A DNA stretch of 64,000 nucleotides from HGM04593 sp045660825 (lineage in GTDB: Bacteria > Bacteroidota > Bacteroidia > Bacteroidales > Bacteroidaceae). Shown here piece after piece: positions 50,640 to 60,580 of the stretch (its first letter is position 1; every line of letters starts with the position of its first letter). The translations under genes were made by a program, and so were the position numbers. The notes under the pieces were generated by a model, which worked only from the letters and a program-made list of their open reading frames with translations, ran no database searches and was not told where the DNA came from. Location: the NCBI GenBank assembly GCA_045660825.1, contig JAZREN010000045.1, positions 141,815 through 205,814 of the forward strand, given 5' to 3'.

Positions 50640-53600
50640 ATGAAAAAGATCTTATTCATGCTGGTCTCTTTCTTGTGTTCGGCTTTTGCGACACAGGCGC
50701 AGACAGTAACTGATCTCTCGCAATTGAGTAACGACAAGGTTTACACATTGCGTAGTGCCCGTTGTTTCCTGTTGTACAGTGACAAGGTACCGGGCGAAAT
50801 CTGTGGTAGCACAGGTAAACTGGTGGGTACTGTAACAAGAAACAATGCAGACCCTGCACAGTTGTTCCGTATCGAAAAGAACGGTTCGAACTACTATCTC
50901 TACAGCTTGGGTGCTGAGAAGTATGTAAGCTCAAACGGTAGCTTTACAGCAACACCATCTTCTGCTCTCGGCTTGACAAAAGTTGGTGGCAACTATCCCT
51001 GGAAGCTCACTATCGGAGGTAACGGTATGAACTCACAGGAGCCCGGTCAGATGGATGCCGGTATTGTAGTTAACAGTTGGACAACAACCGACCCGGGTAA
51101 CTGCTACATCATTGAGGAGGGTGTTGCTCCATCTTCTGATTTCACTGTATCTGTCCTTGGTACTGACGATGCATCTGCAGGTGTTGTAATCAATGGCACA
51201 GAGTACAAGAACGGTGCAAAATTCTCTGTTGACTTCGTGCTCAAGAGAAGCCACCTCAAGGCAAACGAGGTTGCAGGCAAACTCGCTACAGCAAGCATAG
51301 ACGGTTCTGTAGTTTATGTAAGCTACTTTGATGCTGCAACAAAGTTCTACACAATCCGTGGTGGTCACGGTGGTTATGTAAGCTTGAATCCCGAATATCT
51401 TGAGGGTAACAGCATGTTGCTTACAAATACAAACACTCCACGCGACAACCAGGGGATCTGGGCGTTTGTGAAGGATGGTTCTGCCTATAAGATCTACAAC
51501 TATTCTACAGGTCTTTCAAAGGTGCTTGGCATGACTGGTAGCGAGGCCAACGCACGCGCTACAATGGTTGCTCCCGAGAACACATCTTACACAACAAAGT
51601 TCGACGGTACAATCAAACTTGGTTCCACAGAGCCTTCTTACATCAAGAAGTCCGGTACAAACAACGACTACTGGAACAAGCGTGGCAACTACCTTGCATT
51701 GTGGAACAGCTCGGCTGCTACAAACAATGATACAGGTAGCCAGTTCTTCCTCGAGGAGGTTGACTGCGCTGACTATCCCGATGAGTACATCCACGAGATT
51801 TCAGAGATTCAGGGTGTATCTTCATTCTCTCCAAAGAATCCTAACACATTGTGGTACACAACATCGGCCGAGGCTGCCGGCGTAAGCTACCCATGGATGG
51901 AGTACGCATTGCCACTCGGTAACGGTGAGCTCGGCTGTATGGTATTCGGCGGTGTACGCACCGAGGAACTCCAGTTCAACGAGAAGACTCTCTGGAGCGG
52001 TCCTGCAAACGTTGTAGGTGCAGGCGGTGGTAACCGTACATTCATGAACTTCGGTTCATTGTTCATCGCAAACAACGACAACACCGTTTACGAGGGTGTT
52101 ACAGACTATGTACGCTACCTCGACATAGAGGAGGGTATCGCAGGCGTTGAGTTCAAGAACCTTAACGGTACAAAGCAGGTTCGCAAATACTTCAGCTCTG
52201 CCCCTGACCAGGTAATCGCAGGTCAGTACAAAACAGAGGGTGCTGACAAACTCAACCTCACATTCATGCTTGAGCCGGGTACAGGTATCGGTGCAAGTGC
52301 TGTAACATACAATGCTGACGGTACTGCAGAGTTCACCGGTGCAATGACTTCTGTTAACTTTGCTACACGTCTGCACGTTGTTGCCGACGAGGGTGCAACA
52401 GTTACTGCAACAGGCAAGGGTGTCGTCGTGAAGAACGCAACAGAGGTTACATTCTACCTCAAGGGCGCTACAAACTTCAACGGTGACATGGAGGTTCTCA
52501 ACAACTACTTCACAACAGAGACTCCTGCTCAGGTTAACGAGCGCGTGAAGGGTGAGATTGAGGCTGCACAGGCAAAGGGCTTCGCTGCTGTTGAGGCCGA
52601 TCACGTTGCCGATTTCACTGCAATCACAAAGCGCATGACATTCGACCTTGGTCTTACAACTCCAACTGTTGATACAAAGACATTGGTTGACAACTACTAT
52701 CCGAACAATCCAAACGCAAACAGCACACAGAACGACCACCTGTTCCTCGAGCAGTTGTACTTCCACTATGGCCGTTACTTGGCCATCAGCTCAAACCGCA
52801 AGCCTATTGCGGCTCCAAACAACTTGCAGGGTATCTGGAACGACCGTGGTGCCGATTCTCCATGGAATTCAGACGTTCACACAAACATCAACATCCAGAT
52901 GAACTACTGGCCAACAGAGATTACAAACCTCAGCGACCTTCACAAGCCATTCGTTAACTTCATCATCCGTGGTGCACAGAGTAGCGGCTGGAAGGCTGTC
53001 GGTACAAAGTACAACGCAGGCCATGGTTGGAGCGTACTCACAGAGTCTTCACTCTACAACAGTATGAGTACATGGGGTGACAACTACCTCGTTGCAAATG
53101 TATGGTATACAAGCCACTTGTGGACACACTGGCGTTATACACAGGACAAGGAGTTCCTGAAGAAGGCATTCCCTGTTATGTGGGATTGTGCCGAGTTCTG
53201 GTTCCACCGTCTCATTGAGGACCGTCGTGTCAAGGATGGTACATTTGTTGCTCCAGACGAGTTCAGTGCCGAGCAGCACGGAAACGAGAAAGAGGATGGT
53301 ACAGCACACGCACAGCAGATGATCAGCTACCTGTTCCAGAACTTGAGCGAGGCAGTAGAGATTCTTGGTGCTGAGAATACTGGTCTTTCACAGGCTCAAC
53401 TTGACAAACTTGCTCTCTATCTTGAGAAGACAGACAAGGGCTTGCACACCGAGACATATGATGGAGGTTGGGGCAATCCTTTCAACGGTGTCAAGACAGG
53501 TGACATCCTGCTCCGCGAGTGGAAGTACTCTCCATATTCAGTAGGTGAGAGAGGCCACCGCCACATCTCGCACTTGATGGCGCTGTTCCCAATGGACCAG

Positions 53601-54332
53601 ATTACTCCCGAGAGCGAGTACTTTGTTCCTGCGGTAAACGCTCTCAAGCACCGTGGTGATGCAGCTACAGGTTGGTCAATGGGTTGGAAGGTTAACCTCT
53701 GGGCTCGTGCACAGGACGGTGACCACGCTCACATCATCATCAAGAACGCATTGAAGCACTCAACAACATACGGTACAGACCAGGGGCAGGGCGGTATCTA
53801 CTACAACCTCTTCGACTCACACGCTCCATTCCAGATTGACGGTAACTTCGGTGTATGCTCTGGTATTGCCGAGATGCTCTTGCAGAGTGCACACGGTTAC
53901 ATCAACATCCTCCCTGCAATGCCTGCAGTATGGAAGAAGCAGGGTACTGTAACAGGTATGAAGGCTATGGGTAACTTCACCGTTGACTTCAACTGGTTGG
54001 ATGGCAAGTGCCAGAAGGCAACTATCACAAGCAATGCAGGTGCAGAGCTCAAGGTACGTTGCAAGGTGGGTGCTATGGAGATTGCAAAGGCCAAGATTAC
54101 CGTTAACGGTAAGGAGGTTGGCGTGACAGTTGACGAACACGGTATTGTTACAATCCCATGTGCTAAGGACGATGTTGTTGAAATCGACTTCACAACCGAG
54201 ACTTCAATTGAAGCCGTTGCTGCCAGTAATGTAAAGAATGGCGCAATCTACGATCTCAGCGGCCGCCGCGTTCAGGGCGCTCCTGTTGGTCAGGTATACA
54301 TCCAGGACGGTGTAAAGAAGCTCAACAAGTAA
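50640..54332 (+). CDS. GH95 alpha-L-fucosidase, multidomain, secreted
   Basis: A 1230-residue exported enzyme (signal MKKILFMLVSFLCSAFATQAQ). Residues ~25-165 and ~205-385 look like two beta-trefoil-type binding modules (DPAQLFRIEKNG, YSLGAEKYVSS). The GH95 catalytic unit spans ~405-1170: N-terminal GNGELGCMVFGG, LQFNEKTLWSG, then the (alpha/alpha)6 barrel with NINIQMNYW (Asn749 and Asn751, matching the base-assisting Asn421/423 of Bifidobacterium AfcA). SAEQHG is the candidate acid region and WSMGWKVNLWARAQDGDHA follows. The C-terminal ~30 residues are a secretion-tail domain (YDLSGRRV ... VYIQDGVKKLNK). Probably removes alpha-1,2-fucose from host or plant glycans. Confidence 0.92.
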   Translation: MKKILFMLVSFLCSAFATQAQTVTDLSQLSNDKVYTLRSARCFLLYSDKVPGEICGSTGKLVGTVTRNNADPAQLFRIEKNGSNYYLYSLGAEKYVSSNGSFTATPSSALGLTKVGGNYPWKLTIGGNGMNSQEPGQMDAGIVVNSWTTTDPGNCYIIEEGVAPSSDFTVSVLGTDDASAGVVINGTEYKNGAKFSVDFVLKRSHLKANEVAGKLATASIDGSVVYVSYFDAATKFYTIRGGHGGYVSLNPEYLEGNSMLLTNTNTPRDNQGIWAFVKDGSAYKIYNYSTGLSKVLGMTGSEANARATMVAPENTSYTTKFDGTIKLGSTEPSYIKKSGTNNDYWNKRGNYLALWNSSAATNNDTGSQFFLEEVDCADYPDEYIHEISEIQGVSSFSPKNPNTLWYTTSAEAAGVSYPWMEYALPLGNGELGCMVFGGVRTEELQFNEKTLWSGPANVVGAGGGNRTFMNFGSLFIANNDNTVYEGVTDYVRYLDIEEGIAGVEFKNLNGTKQVRKYFSSAPDQVIAGQYKTEGADKLNLTFMLEPGTGIGASAVTYNADGTAEFTGAMTSVNFATRLHVVADEGATVTATGKGVVVKNATEVTFYLKGATNFNGDMEVLNNYFTTETPAQVNERVKGEIEAAQAKGFAAVEADHVADFTAITKRMTFDLGLTTPTVDTKTLVDNYYPNNPNANSTQNDHLFLEQLYFHYGRYLAISSNRKPIAAPNNLQGIWNDRGADSPWNSDVHTNINIQMNYWPTEITNLSDLHKPFVNFIIRGAQSSGWKAVGTKYNAGHGWSVLTESSLYNSMSTWGDNYLVANVWYTSHLWTHWRYTQDKEFLKKAFPVMWDCAEFWFHRLIEDRRVKDGTFVAPDEFSAEQHGNEKEDGTAHAQQMISYLFQNLSEAVEILGAENTGLSQAQLDKLALYLEKTDKGLHTETYDGGWGNPFNGVKTGDILLREWKYSPYSVGERGHRHISHLMALFPMDQITPESEYFVPAVNALKHRGDAATGWSMGWKVNLWARAQDGDHAHIIIKNALKHSTTYGTDQGQGGIYYNLFDSHAPFQIDGNFGVCSGIAEMLLQSAHGYINILPAMPAVWKKQGTVTGMKAMGNFTVDFNWLDGKCQKATITSNAGAELKVRCKVGAMEIAKAKITVNGKEVGVTVDEHGIVTIPCAKDDVVEIDFTTETSIEAVAASNVKNGAIYDLSGRRVQGAPVGQVYIQDGVKKLNK

Positions 54333-54357
54333 ATATATTCTAAAAAGAATATCCGTA

Positions 54358-54394
54358 TCCAACGGCATAACATTGGCAATGTTATGCCGTTGGA
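54358..54394 (+). terminator. intrinsic terminator after GH95
   Basis: A perfect 17-bp stem (TCCAACGGCATAACATT with AATGTTATGCCGTTGGA), loop GGC, and a T-containing flank. The sialidase start is 60 bp beyond; no separate promoter is obvious, so some readthrough is likely. Confidence 0.8.
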
Positions 54395-54453
54395 ATTTTG
54401 GGTATTTTAAAAAGGATGTAATCAAACCGTTCAAAACACATAAATCAAATTAA

Positions 54454-57400
54454 ATGAAAAAAGCATTTACTCTATTAGTTGCAATGTTGTGCTTTGTTGC
54501 TACAGCATTTGCACAGAATACCGAGGCGCTCTCGTGGAATGTGGGCTCCGGAGCAAATGACAAGGCCAACGTCACTTGGATTGGTCTTGCAGTTCCAACA
54601 GCAGACGGCGTTACAGCCGTAGCGCTGAACAACATCCACTTGTGTACAAACAAGAACAGTTCAGGCGAAAAGACAGCCTATATGGTAATCTCTTCTTCAA
54701 AAAACATCAGTGATAAGGTTGCGGTTTCTACAAACAACCCCACACCGCTGCACAACGAGTTTATCGTATATAATTTTGAGAATGTAACACTTACACCGGG
54801 TACTACATACTATATGTTCTTCTCGGAGTCAAACGAGAATATCTCTTCTTGCGGACAGCGTATTGCCATTTCCGATGCAAATGGTGGCTATACACCACAG
54901 GTGAGCGGCAATAACTGGCTTCCTTACTTCAAGGTGAATGTTCCCGACCCAACAGCAGTGCCCGCAGTATTCTCAACAACATACGGTGAAAAGTGGTTGC
55001 GTCTTACAAACTGCAGCAACCAGAACTACGCGTGGAGTGCTCCTACATCATCTAAGGCAGGAACAGCAACTTTGGATATGAGCCTCGAGAACCAGCTATT
55101 CTGTTTCGTGGGCAACAACACTGACGGTTTCGACATTTACTGCAAGGCCTTGGGTCAGCAGTACAAACTCACAGCATCTACAACTCCCAGCAACGGAACT
55201 GTAGCATCATGGACAACGGGCGAGTCGGCAAAATGGTTCCTGAATATGAGTTATAACGGAGCCTCTACAAATCCGGGTATCGGTATTACTACAAATCCCA
55301 GCCAGGCATTCTCTTTGAACATGTACGGTGGTGCCGGTGGCGATTTAAAGTTCTACACATTTGGTGAAACAAACCACGGTTCACGCTGGACAATCACACG
55401 TGTAAACCCCAATGCTGTAAATGTGCGCCTGAATGTAACGGGTGAGACAAAGTATCCACAGACAAACACACGCATAGGTGACTTCAAACTCACATACGGC
55501 AGTACTACATCTACAACAACCATTACAAAGGAGTTGAATGGAGAGCAGAAGACATACTACTTCCCACACGGCGAGAAAGTGTCAATGAGCACATTTACCT
55601 ATCACGGTTGGAACGCAAGCATTGTTGAGGGTGAGAGTGTTGAATATACAATTAACAAAGAAAACGGTAATTTGTATAGAGACAACGGCAATAGCGCCAA
55701 TCAAAACTGGAACAGCGTGTGGAGAAGTAATGCGACTCCCCAGTTGACATTCGGTTGTGGCGTAAACAACATGAATTGGGTTAACGATAATAATGTGCAG
55801 ATGATGAGCGGTCAGGTAGGGTCGGCAACCTATACATTGACTGCTCCCGAGGGCTACAGAATTGAGGAGTACTCATTCACTTTCGCAAACAACAACCACA
55901 CAACAGGTCTCACACTCACATTCAACGGCACATCATACACTACAAGTAGCGAGGCGCAGACAATTGCCTCGGCAAACGAGAACCTTGAAAACCTGTCTTT
56001 CACTTTGGCAGGAACAAATGGTAAAGGTGTGCTTCTCACTGACTTTACGGTCAAGGTTAAACCTATAGTGAATGTAAACTTCACAGGTGACATGGAGAGC
56101 GAGTACCAGTACTTGTGGTATCACAACAACCCTCCTTACCGCATCCCTGCCATTGCAACACGCAAGGACGGCAAGTTGCTTGCACTTAACGACTATCGTC
56201 CTTGTGGTGCCGACATTGGTTTCGGTCGTGTTGACTTGGTGCAGCGTATCGGTTCTGCCGATGGTACAGTATGGGGCGAGGGTACAACTATCATCACCGG
56301 TAATGTAGATGACAATGTAGACGGAGATATAACAACCCAGCACAATGACGGTTACGGTGATCCCGCAGTCTGCATCGACCGTGAGACAGGTCGTGTATTG
56401 CTCATCTGTGTAACAGGACACACCGTGTGTGGTAGCGCAACACGCGAGAACCCTAACCGCATCGCACGCTTCTACAGCGAGGATGGTGGCGAGACATACC
56501 ACTCGGTAAATGACGAAAATGCTATCTTTGACGATATTACCGAGGAGTTCTATGGCTTGTGGGATACCGAGGATTACAAGGCCGGCGACAAGACAAGCCA
56601 GGACCAGTATACAGCGCAGAGTTTCTTCTTCGGTTCAGGCCGCATCTTCCAGAGTTCAAAGATTAAGGTGGGCGAGTACTACCGTATCTATGCAGCTCTC
56701 TGGAGCAAGGATATGCACAACCGCGTTGCATACTCTGATGACTTTGGTCTCACCTGGCACATCCTTGGTACACGCGAGGATATGCCTTTCCCCAACTTCG
56801 GCAATGCAAACGAGCCCAAGTGCGAGGAGCTGCCTAACGGTGACGTGATTATGTCATCACGCAAGCCTCACGGCCGCTACTACAATATCTTCACATATAC
56901 AGATGTTGAGAACGGTCAGGGTTCATGGGGCGAGGGCACAAACAGCGATATCCCTGCGCCAAGCGACTGGAACGGTACAAACGGCGAGATTACAACATAT
57001 CAGGTACTTGGTGCCGACGGTGATATTCATAACATCGTATTGCAGTCGTTGCCTCTTGGCCTTGAGGAGTACTCGGGCGACGTTCGCCGCAACGTAGGTT
57101 TCTACTTCAAGGATATCACAAGCAAGTACAGCTACCAGAAGGGTGGCAAGAACGATGTTCCCACATTCGCGACAGGCTGGGAGAGAGGTTTGCTTGTAAG
57201 TACCACACAGGGCTCTGCCTACAGTACATTTACCTTGCAGACCGATGGCCGCATAGGTTTCTTCTACGAGGAGACTCCCGGTGGCTACTCAATGGTCTAC
57301 GTGCCTTTGACAATCTCTGATATTACAAACGGCAAGTATGTTAAAATTCTTGGCGATGCACAGGATACAGGTGCAGAACCAGTAAACATTACATACTCTT

Positions 57401-58563
57401 ACCGTTACGGCAACACAGAGTGGCTCAACCAGAGCGAGGTTGCATACGTTGGCGAGGCGTTCCCGCCAGTTCTCTCTGCTGCATTTGCGCAGACATCGGG
57501 TACTCCCGAGGGTGTTGCGACAGCCGAGGACGAGGGCAAGACATTCGTGATTGAGTGCGAATTGGAGGATATGCCTTTCAAGCCTTCATCTTCTTACGAT
57601 ATGGCTTGCTGGTATTCACTCAAGATTCGCGAAACAAAGAATGTGTACTATGATGAGGCAACAAGCAAGTTCGCTTGTGCTGAAACCGCACAGAACGGCG
57701 ACAACACACTCTTTGCCTTTGTGGGTAACCCATTTGCTGGCTATAAGATTGTGAACCGTGCGCTTGGCAACTCAAAGGCCATTGGTGGTGCCGTGTCAAA
57801 CAATGCGCATGTGTCTGCTGTTGACTATGAAAAAGCGCCAATTTATATGCTCGAGAACAATAGCGGTCACCTTGTGTTCCGCAACTCGGCACACTCTTTG
57901 GGTTACCTGAACGATGTGAATGGCAATTTGGGCTATTGGACTACAGATGCAGCTGCAACTGATGGCGGTTCTTCATTGACAATCACTCTTGAGAGCGATA
58001 TTCACGAACTTGCAGTAGGCGATGCTGGCTATGCGACACTTTACCTCGGTTTCAATGCTGCAATTCCGGCTTCTGTAGAGGCTTATGTTGTGTCCGAAAT
58101 CAATGACGGCTATGTTACATTGGAACAGGTGACAGGTGTGCTGCCTGCCGAAGAGGCTGTGATTGTAAAGGCTGCCAAAGGTAACTATGGTTTTGTACAG
58201 TCAAACGGTGATGTAGCAACTATCGAGAAAAACCTGCTCGAGGGTACACTCGTTGATACCAATGTCCCAGGCAATGCATACGTACTTGGCTATGTTGACG
58301 GCGAGCCAGGTCTTTACAAGGTCGAATTAAACAAGGATGACGGTACAGCATTCCTCAACAATGCAAACAAGGCATACCTGCCTGCTCCTCAGGGCTCACA
58401 GGAGGCAGCATCCTACAGCTTCCGCTTCCCTGGCACAACAGGCGTTGAAGAGGTGAAAGTTGAGAATGTGGTGAAAGGTATTTATGACCTACAGGGCCGC
58501 AAGGTGTTGAAACCTGTCAAGGGTATATATATCATCAACGGCAAGAAGGTATTGGTGAAGTAA
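54454..58563 (+). CDS. GH33 sialidase, large multidomain secreted enzyme
   Basis: A 1369-residue exported protein (signal MKKAFTLLVAMLCFVATAFA). The six-bladed propeller catalytic domain begins with the FRIP-type YRIP at 562-565 (one of the Arg triad). The LALNDYRPCGADIGF region holds the conserved Asp. Asp boxes are at 675-682 (SEDGGETY) and 761-768 (SDDFGLTW). About 560 residues precede it, made of several beta-type modules, including trefoil-like segments (~180-330). A further beta module and a type IX-style tail (YDLQGRKV ... GIYIINGKKVLVK) follow. It probably releases sialic acid from mucin-type glycans. Pairs with GH95 in the same direction. Confidence 0.92.
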   Translation: MKKAFTLLVAMLCFVATAFAQNTEALSWNVGSGANDKANVTWIGLAVPTADGVTAVALNNIHLCTNKNSSGEKTAYMVISSSKNISDKVAVSTNNPTPLHNEFIVYNFENVTLTPGTTYYMFFSESNENISSCGQRIAISDANGGYTPQVSGNNWLPYFKVNVPDPTAVPAVFSTTYGEKWLRLTNCSNQNYAWSAPTSSKAGTATLDMSLENQLFCFVGNNTDGFDIYCKALGQQYKLTASTTPSNGTVASWTTGESAKWFLNMSYNGASTNPGIGITTNPSQAFSLNMYGGAGGDLKFYTFGETNHGSRWTITRVNPNAVNVRLNVTGETKYPQTNTRIGDFKLTYGSTTSTTTITKELNGEQKTYYFPHGEKVSMSTFTYHGWNASIVEGESVEYTINKENGNLYRDNGNSANQNWNSVWRSNATPQLTFGCGVNNMNWVNDNNVQMMSGQVGSATYTLTAPEGYRIEEYSFTFANNNHTTGLTLTFNGTSYTTSSEAQTIASANENLENLSFTLAGTNGKGVLLTDFTVKVKPIVNVNFTGDMESEYQYLWYHNNPPYRIPAIATRKDGKLLALNDYRPCGADIGFGRVDLVQRIGSADGTVWGEGTTIITGNVDDNVDGDITTQHNDGYGDPAVCIDRETGRVLLICVTGHTVCGSATRENPNRIARFYSEDGGETYHSVNDENAIFDDITEEFYGLWDTEDYKAGDKTSQDQYTAQSFFFGSGRIFQSSKIKVGEYYRIYAALWSKDMHNRVAYSDDFGLTWHILGTREDMPFPNFGNANEPKCEELPNGDVIMSSRKPHGRYYNIFTYTDVENGQGSWGEGTNSDIPAPSDWNGTNGEITTYQVLGADGDIHNIVLQSLPLGLEEYSGDVRRNVGFYFKDITSKYSYQKGGKNDVPTFATGWERGLLVSTTQGSAYSTFTLQTDGRIGFFYEETPGGYSMVYVPLTISDITNGKYVKILGDAQDTGAEPVNITYSYRYGNTEWLNQSEVAYVGEAFPPVLSAAFAQTSGTPEGVATAEDEGKTFVIECELEDMPFKPSSSYDMACWYSLKIRETKNVYYDEATSKFACAETAQNGDNTLFAFVGNPFAGYKIVNRALGNSKAIGGAVSNNAHVSAVDYEKAPIYMLENNSGHLVFRNSAHSLGYLNDVNGNLGYWTTDAAATDGGSSLTITLESDIHELAVGDAGYATLYLGFNAAIPASVEAYVVSEINDGYVTLEQVTGVLPAEEAVIVKAAKGNYGFVQSNGDVATIEKNLLEGTLVDTNVPGNAYVLGYVDGEPGLYKVELNKDDGTAFLNNANKAYLPAPQGSQEAASYSFRFPGTTGVEEVKVENVVKGIYDLQGRKVLKPVKGIYIINGKKVLVK

Positions 58564-58577
58564 ATGACTGAAACTAA

Positions 58578-58610
58578 AAATCCGCTACCCGAACGCCGGG
58601 TAGCGGATTT
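58578..58610. terminator. bidirectional intrinsic terminator after the sialidase
   Basis: A perfect 14-bp stem (AAATCCGCTACCCG with CGGGTAGCGGATTT), 5-base loop, then TTTTTTA, between convergent genes ending at 58563 and 58613. Confidence 0.9.
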
Positions 58611-58612
58611 TT

Positions 58613-59320
58613 TTACATCCTTGTGGTTATGTGAAAGCACTTTTGCCTTACTTCATATTTTACATAGCATTTCTTCTGTTTCTTCAGGTCGAGAAGAACC
58701 TCGCTCAGCACCTTCTTCAATGTTCTTGAATCCACTGTTTCGTACGGTCGCAGTCCCTTAGCCTTTATCTTGTCAAATCGGGCGTATGTGATGTCAAAGG
58801 TGGTGGCATAGCAATGGGCCGAGTTGGTGGTGGCGTTGGGGTTGCCCGACTGTTGCAGCCTTTTGATATCCTCCTGCGTTCTCAGGACCGATGTGACGAT
58901 GACCCGGTTGGGGTTCAGTCCCTTGCTCTCTAATGAATCGAGGAAGTCCTTGCCAATAATGTCGAGCAGCCCGGCAGCGCCCGGTGTCAAATAGGGGATA
59001 GAGTGGGTAAGCCTGTCGACCTTGTAGTGGGTGTTGCTTTTTATTCTTACCAGTTCTTTTTTTACCTTCTCGGCCTCGCTCCTGTTTTTCAACGGTTGCT
59101 TTATGCCAAATTTCTTGGCTGAACCAAGTTGAGTCCTGTTTCTGTCATCGAACAGGTCCAGATAGTTCCTGTCCTCTATGTTTACAGGCCTGTTCCTGCG
59201 CTGGATGTAGTGGCTTGTCACCCTGATTATCTCTCGGTCATACCCTGTGTAATGCAGTATTGCAATGCCTGCCAGCAGAAGGCCTAACAGCAGCAGTAGC
59301 ACAGTGATTGTTTTCCTCAT
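58613..59320 (-). CDS. DUF5715 protein, M15-type D,D-peptidase-like fold
   Basis: A 235-residue membrane-anchored protein (N-terminal helix ~5-24, MRKTITVLLLLLGLLLAGI). The C-terminal half resembles the M15/VanY-type zinc peptidases: SVLRT near 144-148, SAHCYATTFDIT (His169, Asp176) and near the end YEVRQKCFHI (Glu223, His230). These match the H-x6-D ... E/H ligand layout. The N-terminal half is a charged helical region. The probable role is cutting peptidoglycan stem peptides. It is the last gene of the minus-strand cell-wall-hydrolase cassette; the gap before it holds an orphan M23 tail. Confidence 0.75.
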   Translation of the reverse strand: MRKTITVLLLLLGLLLAGIAILHYTGYDREIIRVTSHYIQRRNRPVNIEDRNYLDLFDDRNRTQLGSAKKFGIKQPLKNRSEAEKVKKELVRIKSNTHYKVDRLTHSIPYLTPGAAGLLDIIGKDFLDSLESKGLNPNRVIVTSVLRTQEDIKRLQQSGNPNATTNSAHCYATTFDITYARFDKIKAKGLRPYETVDSRTLKKVLSEVLLDLKKQKKCYVKYEVRQKCFHITTRM

Positions 59321-59400
59321 ATTTGTCTCCTTGTTGTTTTAACTATAAGTCTTATGCATATATGTCCTTGTCGCGGTAAGAACTTTATTTTCCTTTTTTC

Positions 59401-59446
59401 TTATAAATAGTCAATAGGGTTCAGGTAGAACATCTTTTGCAACATG
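59401..59446 (-). pseudogene. orphan C-terminal tail of an M23 peptidase gene
   Basis: On the minus strand this segment reads LQKMFYLNPIDYL followed by a stop, almost identical to the C-terminus of the M23 fragment at 60652-61072 (WQKMFYLNPIDYLQE). Nothing upstream in frame is M23-like. It is the relic of a second M23 copy, showing duplication and deletion in this cassette. Confidence 0.6.
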
Positions 59447-59486
59447 TATCAAATAGCCATTCCATCATTTTGTCTTTTGCAAACTC

Positions 59487-59945
59487 TTAAAAATCGTTCT
59501 TGTGTCTGTAAATCTTCCAATCAGTCTTATGGTAGGCTTTGGCAGGAATCATATTTTTCTGCTTAAAATCAGACACCCATTGTTTGCCATTCCACATCTG
59601 TATATGTCCCCAAATGTGCTTTCCCACAGCAGGGAAAACGATTATGTCACCCTTTAGTGGAGTATAATTCTTCTTGCTCACTTCTACAAAATCCATTTGC
59701 GGAAGAAGCCACGAATATCCGTATGCTGGCAACAGGTATGCAGGGCAGCCACCAGCATTCAAGGCACGCATCACGTACCATGCACACCAAGTCCTCGACT
59801 TAGTTTCTGCGTTCTTTGTGAGGTACTCTATAGTCTTGTCTTTGTCATAGGTGTAGTTGTTGTAGTTTGCATATAGCATTATAGACAGCGCAACTATTAT
59901 CAGTATGGCAAAGAATATTCCAACTCCCTTAAAAAACTTTTTCAT
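59487..59945 (-). CDS. membrane-anchored CHAP-type amidase/peptidase
   Basis: A 152-residue protein with an N-terminal transmembrane helix (~8-25, VGIFFAILIIVALSIMLY) and a CHAP/NlpC-type cysteine hydrolase domain. Candidate catalytic residues are Cys54 (RTWCAWYVMRAL), His114 (WGHIQMW) and Asp126 (SDF). The segment GDIIVFPAV precedes the His as in CHAP domains. It would cut peptidoglycan amide bonds in the periplasm. Its start overlaps the YiiX-like stop by four bases, so the two are translationally coupled. GC content is lower than in the core genes. Confidence 0.75.
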   Translation of the reverse strand: MKKFFKGVGIFFAILIIVALSIMLYANYNNYTYDKDKTIEYLTKNAETKSRTWCAWYVMRALNAGGCPAYLLPAYGYSWLLPQMDFVEVSKKNYTPLKGDIIVFPAVGKHIWGHIQMWNGKQWVSDFKQKNMIPAKAYHKTDWKIYRHKNDF

Positions 59946-60559
59946 TCATCTACGCCGTTTAGATGTTCAGAATTAAATATATCCACAGGTGCTACGGCAT
60001 ATTGCTCTTTTGTGATTCCTCGCCTCTTCATTGCCTTTTTAATCTTTGGCAGTTTATCTGTCCCAATAATTAGATAGTCGCCCACTTTCTTTGGTTTACA
60101 TAATTCTATGCCCAGTTGATTCTTATATATGTCATATATCAATTCTGAGCAATAGAACTTGTCATTTTCAAACTTGAAAGCCAGGTCATAAGGTTTTCCA
60201 AGGTAACTTTTATATTTAATTTTGATGTTCTCTTTATTGGAACGCTTCAACCAATATTTGCTATCTACTCCACGAGCAATGAACTTATCCAATGGAGTAA
60301 GAACCAATGTTTTCAATGTTTCAAGAACATAAGGCTTGCCGCCTTTCATTACAACTATGCCGCAATGTGTAATCATTGAGCGTGTGCCAATCTGTATCAA
60401 TGGCGATTGTTCTGATTGCGAGGTCTGAAAAATTACATCACCTTCTTTAACGTTCTTTACCGCTCCTGTTTGGGCTGTAAATGTTTCTGTTACCATAGAA
60501 CTGAACGGTAACGCTAGCAACAGTAAAATAATACCTGATATTATAAGTGCCTTTTTCAT
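59942..60559 (-). CDS. YiiX/YebB-like permuted NlpC/P60 cysteine hydrolase
   Basis: A 205-residue exported or anchored protein (MKKALIISGIILLLLALPFSS). It has the circularly permuted papain-like order, with His65 (in MITHCGIVV) before Cys137 (in KFYCSELIYDIY), plus GDVIFQTSQ near 40. This is the YiiX/C92 layout whose members act on lipids or peptidoglycan-type amides. It is translationally coupled to the CHAP gene and sits downstream of the truncated M23 gene and a tiny membrane peptide. Substrate unknown. Confidence 0.8.
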   Translation of the reverse strand: MKKALIISGIILLLLALPFSSMVTETFTAQTGAVKNVKEGDVIFQTSQSEQSPLIQIGTRSMITHCGIVVMKGGKPYVLETLKTLVLTPLDKFIARGVDSKYWLKRSNKENIKIKYKSYLGKPYDLAFKFENDKFYCSELIYDIYKNQLGIELCKPKKVGDYLIIGTDKLPKIKKAMKRRGITKEQYAVAPVDIFNSEHLNGVDE

Positions 60560-60580
60560 TTCAAATCTTATTTTATAAAA

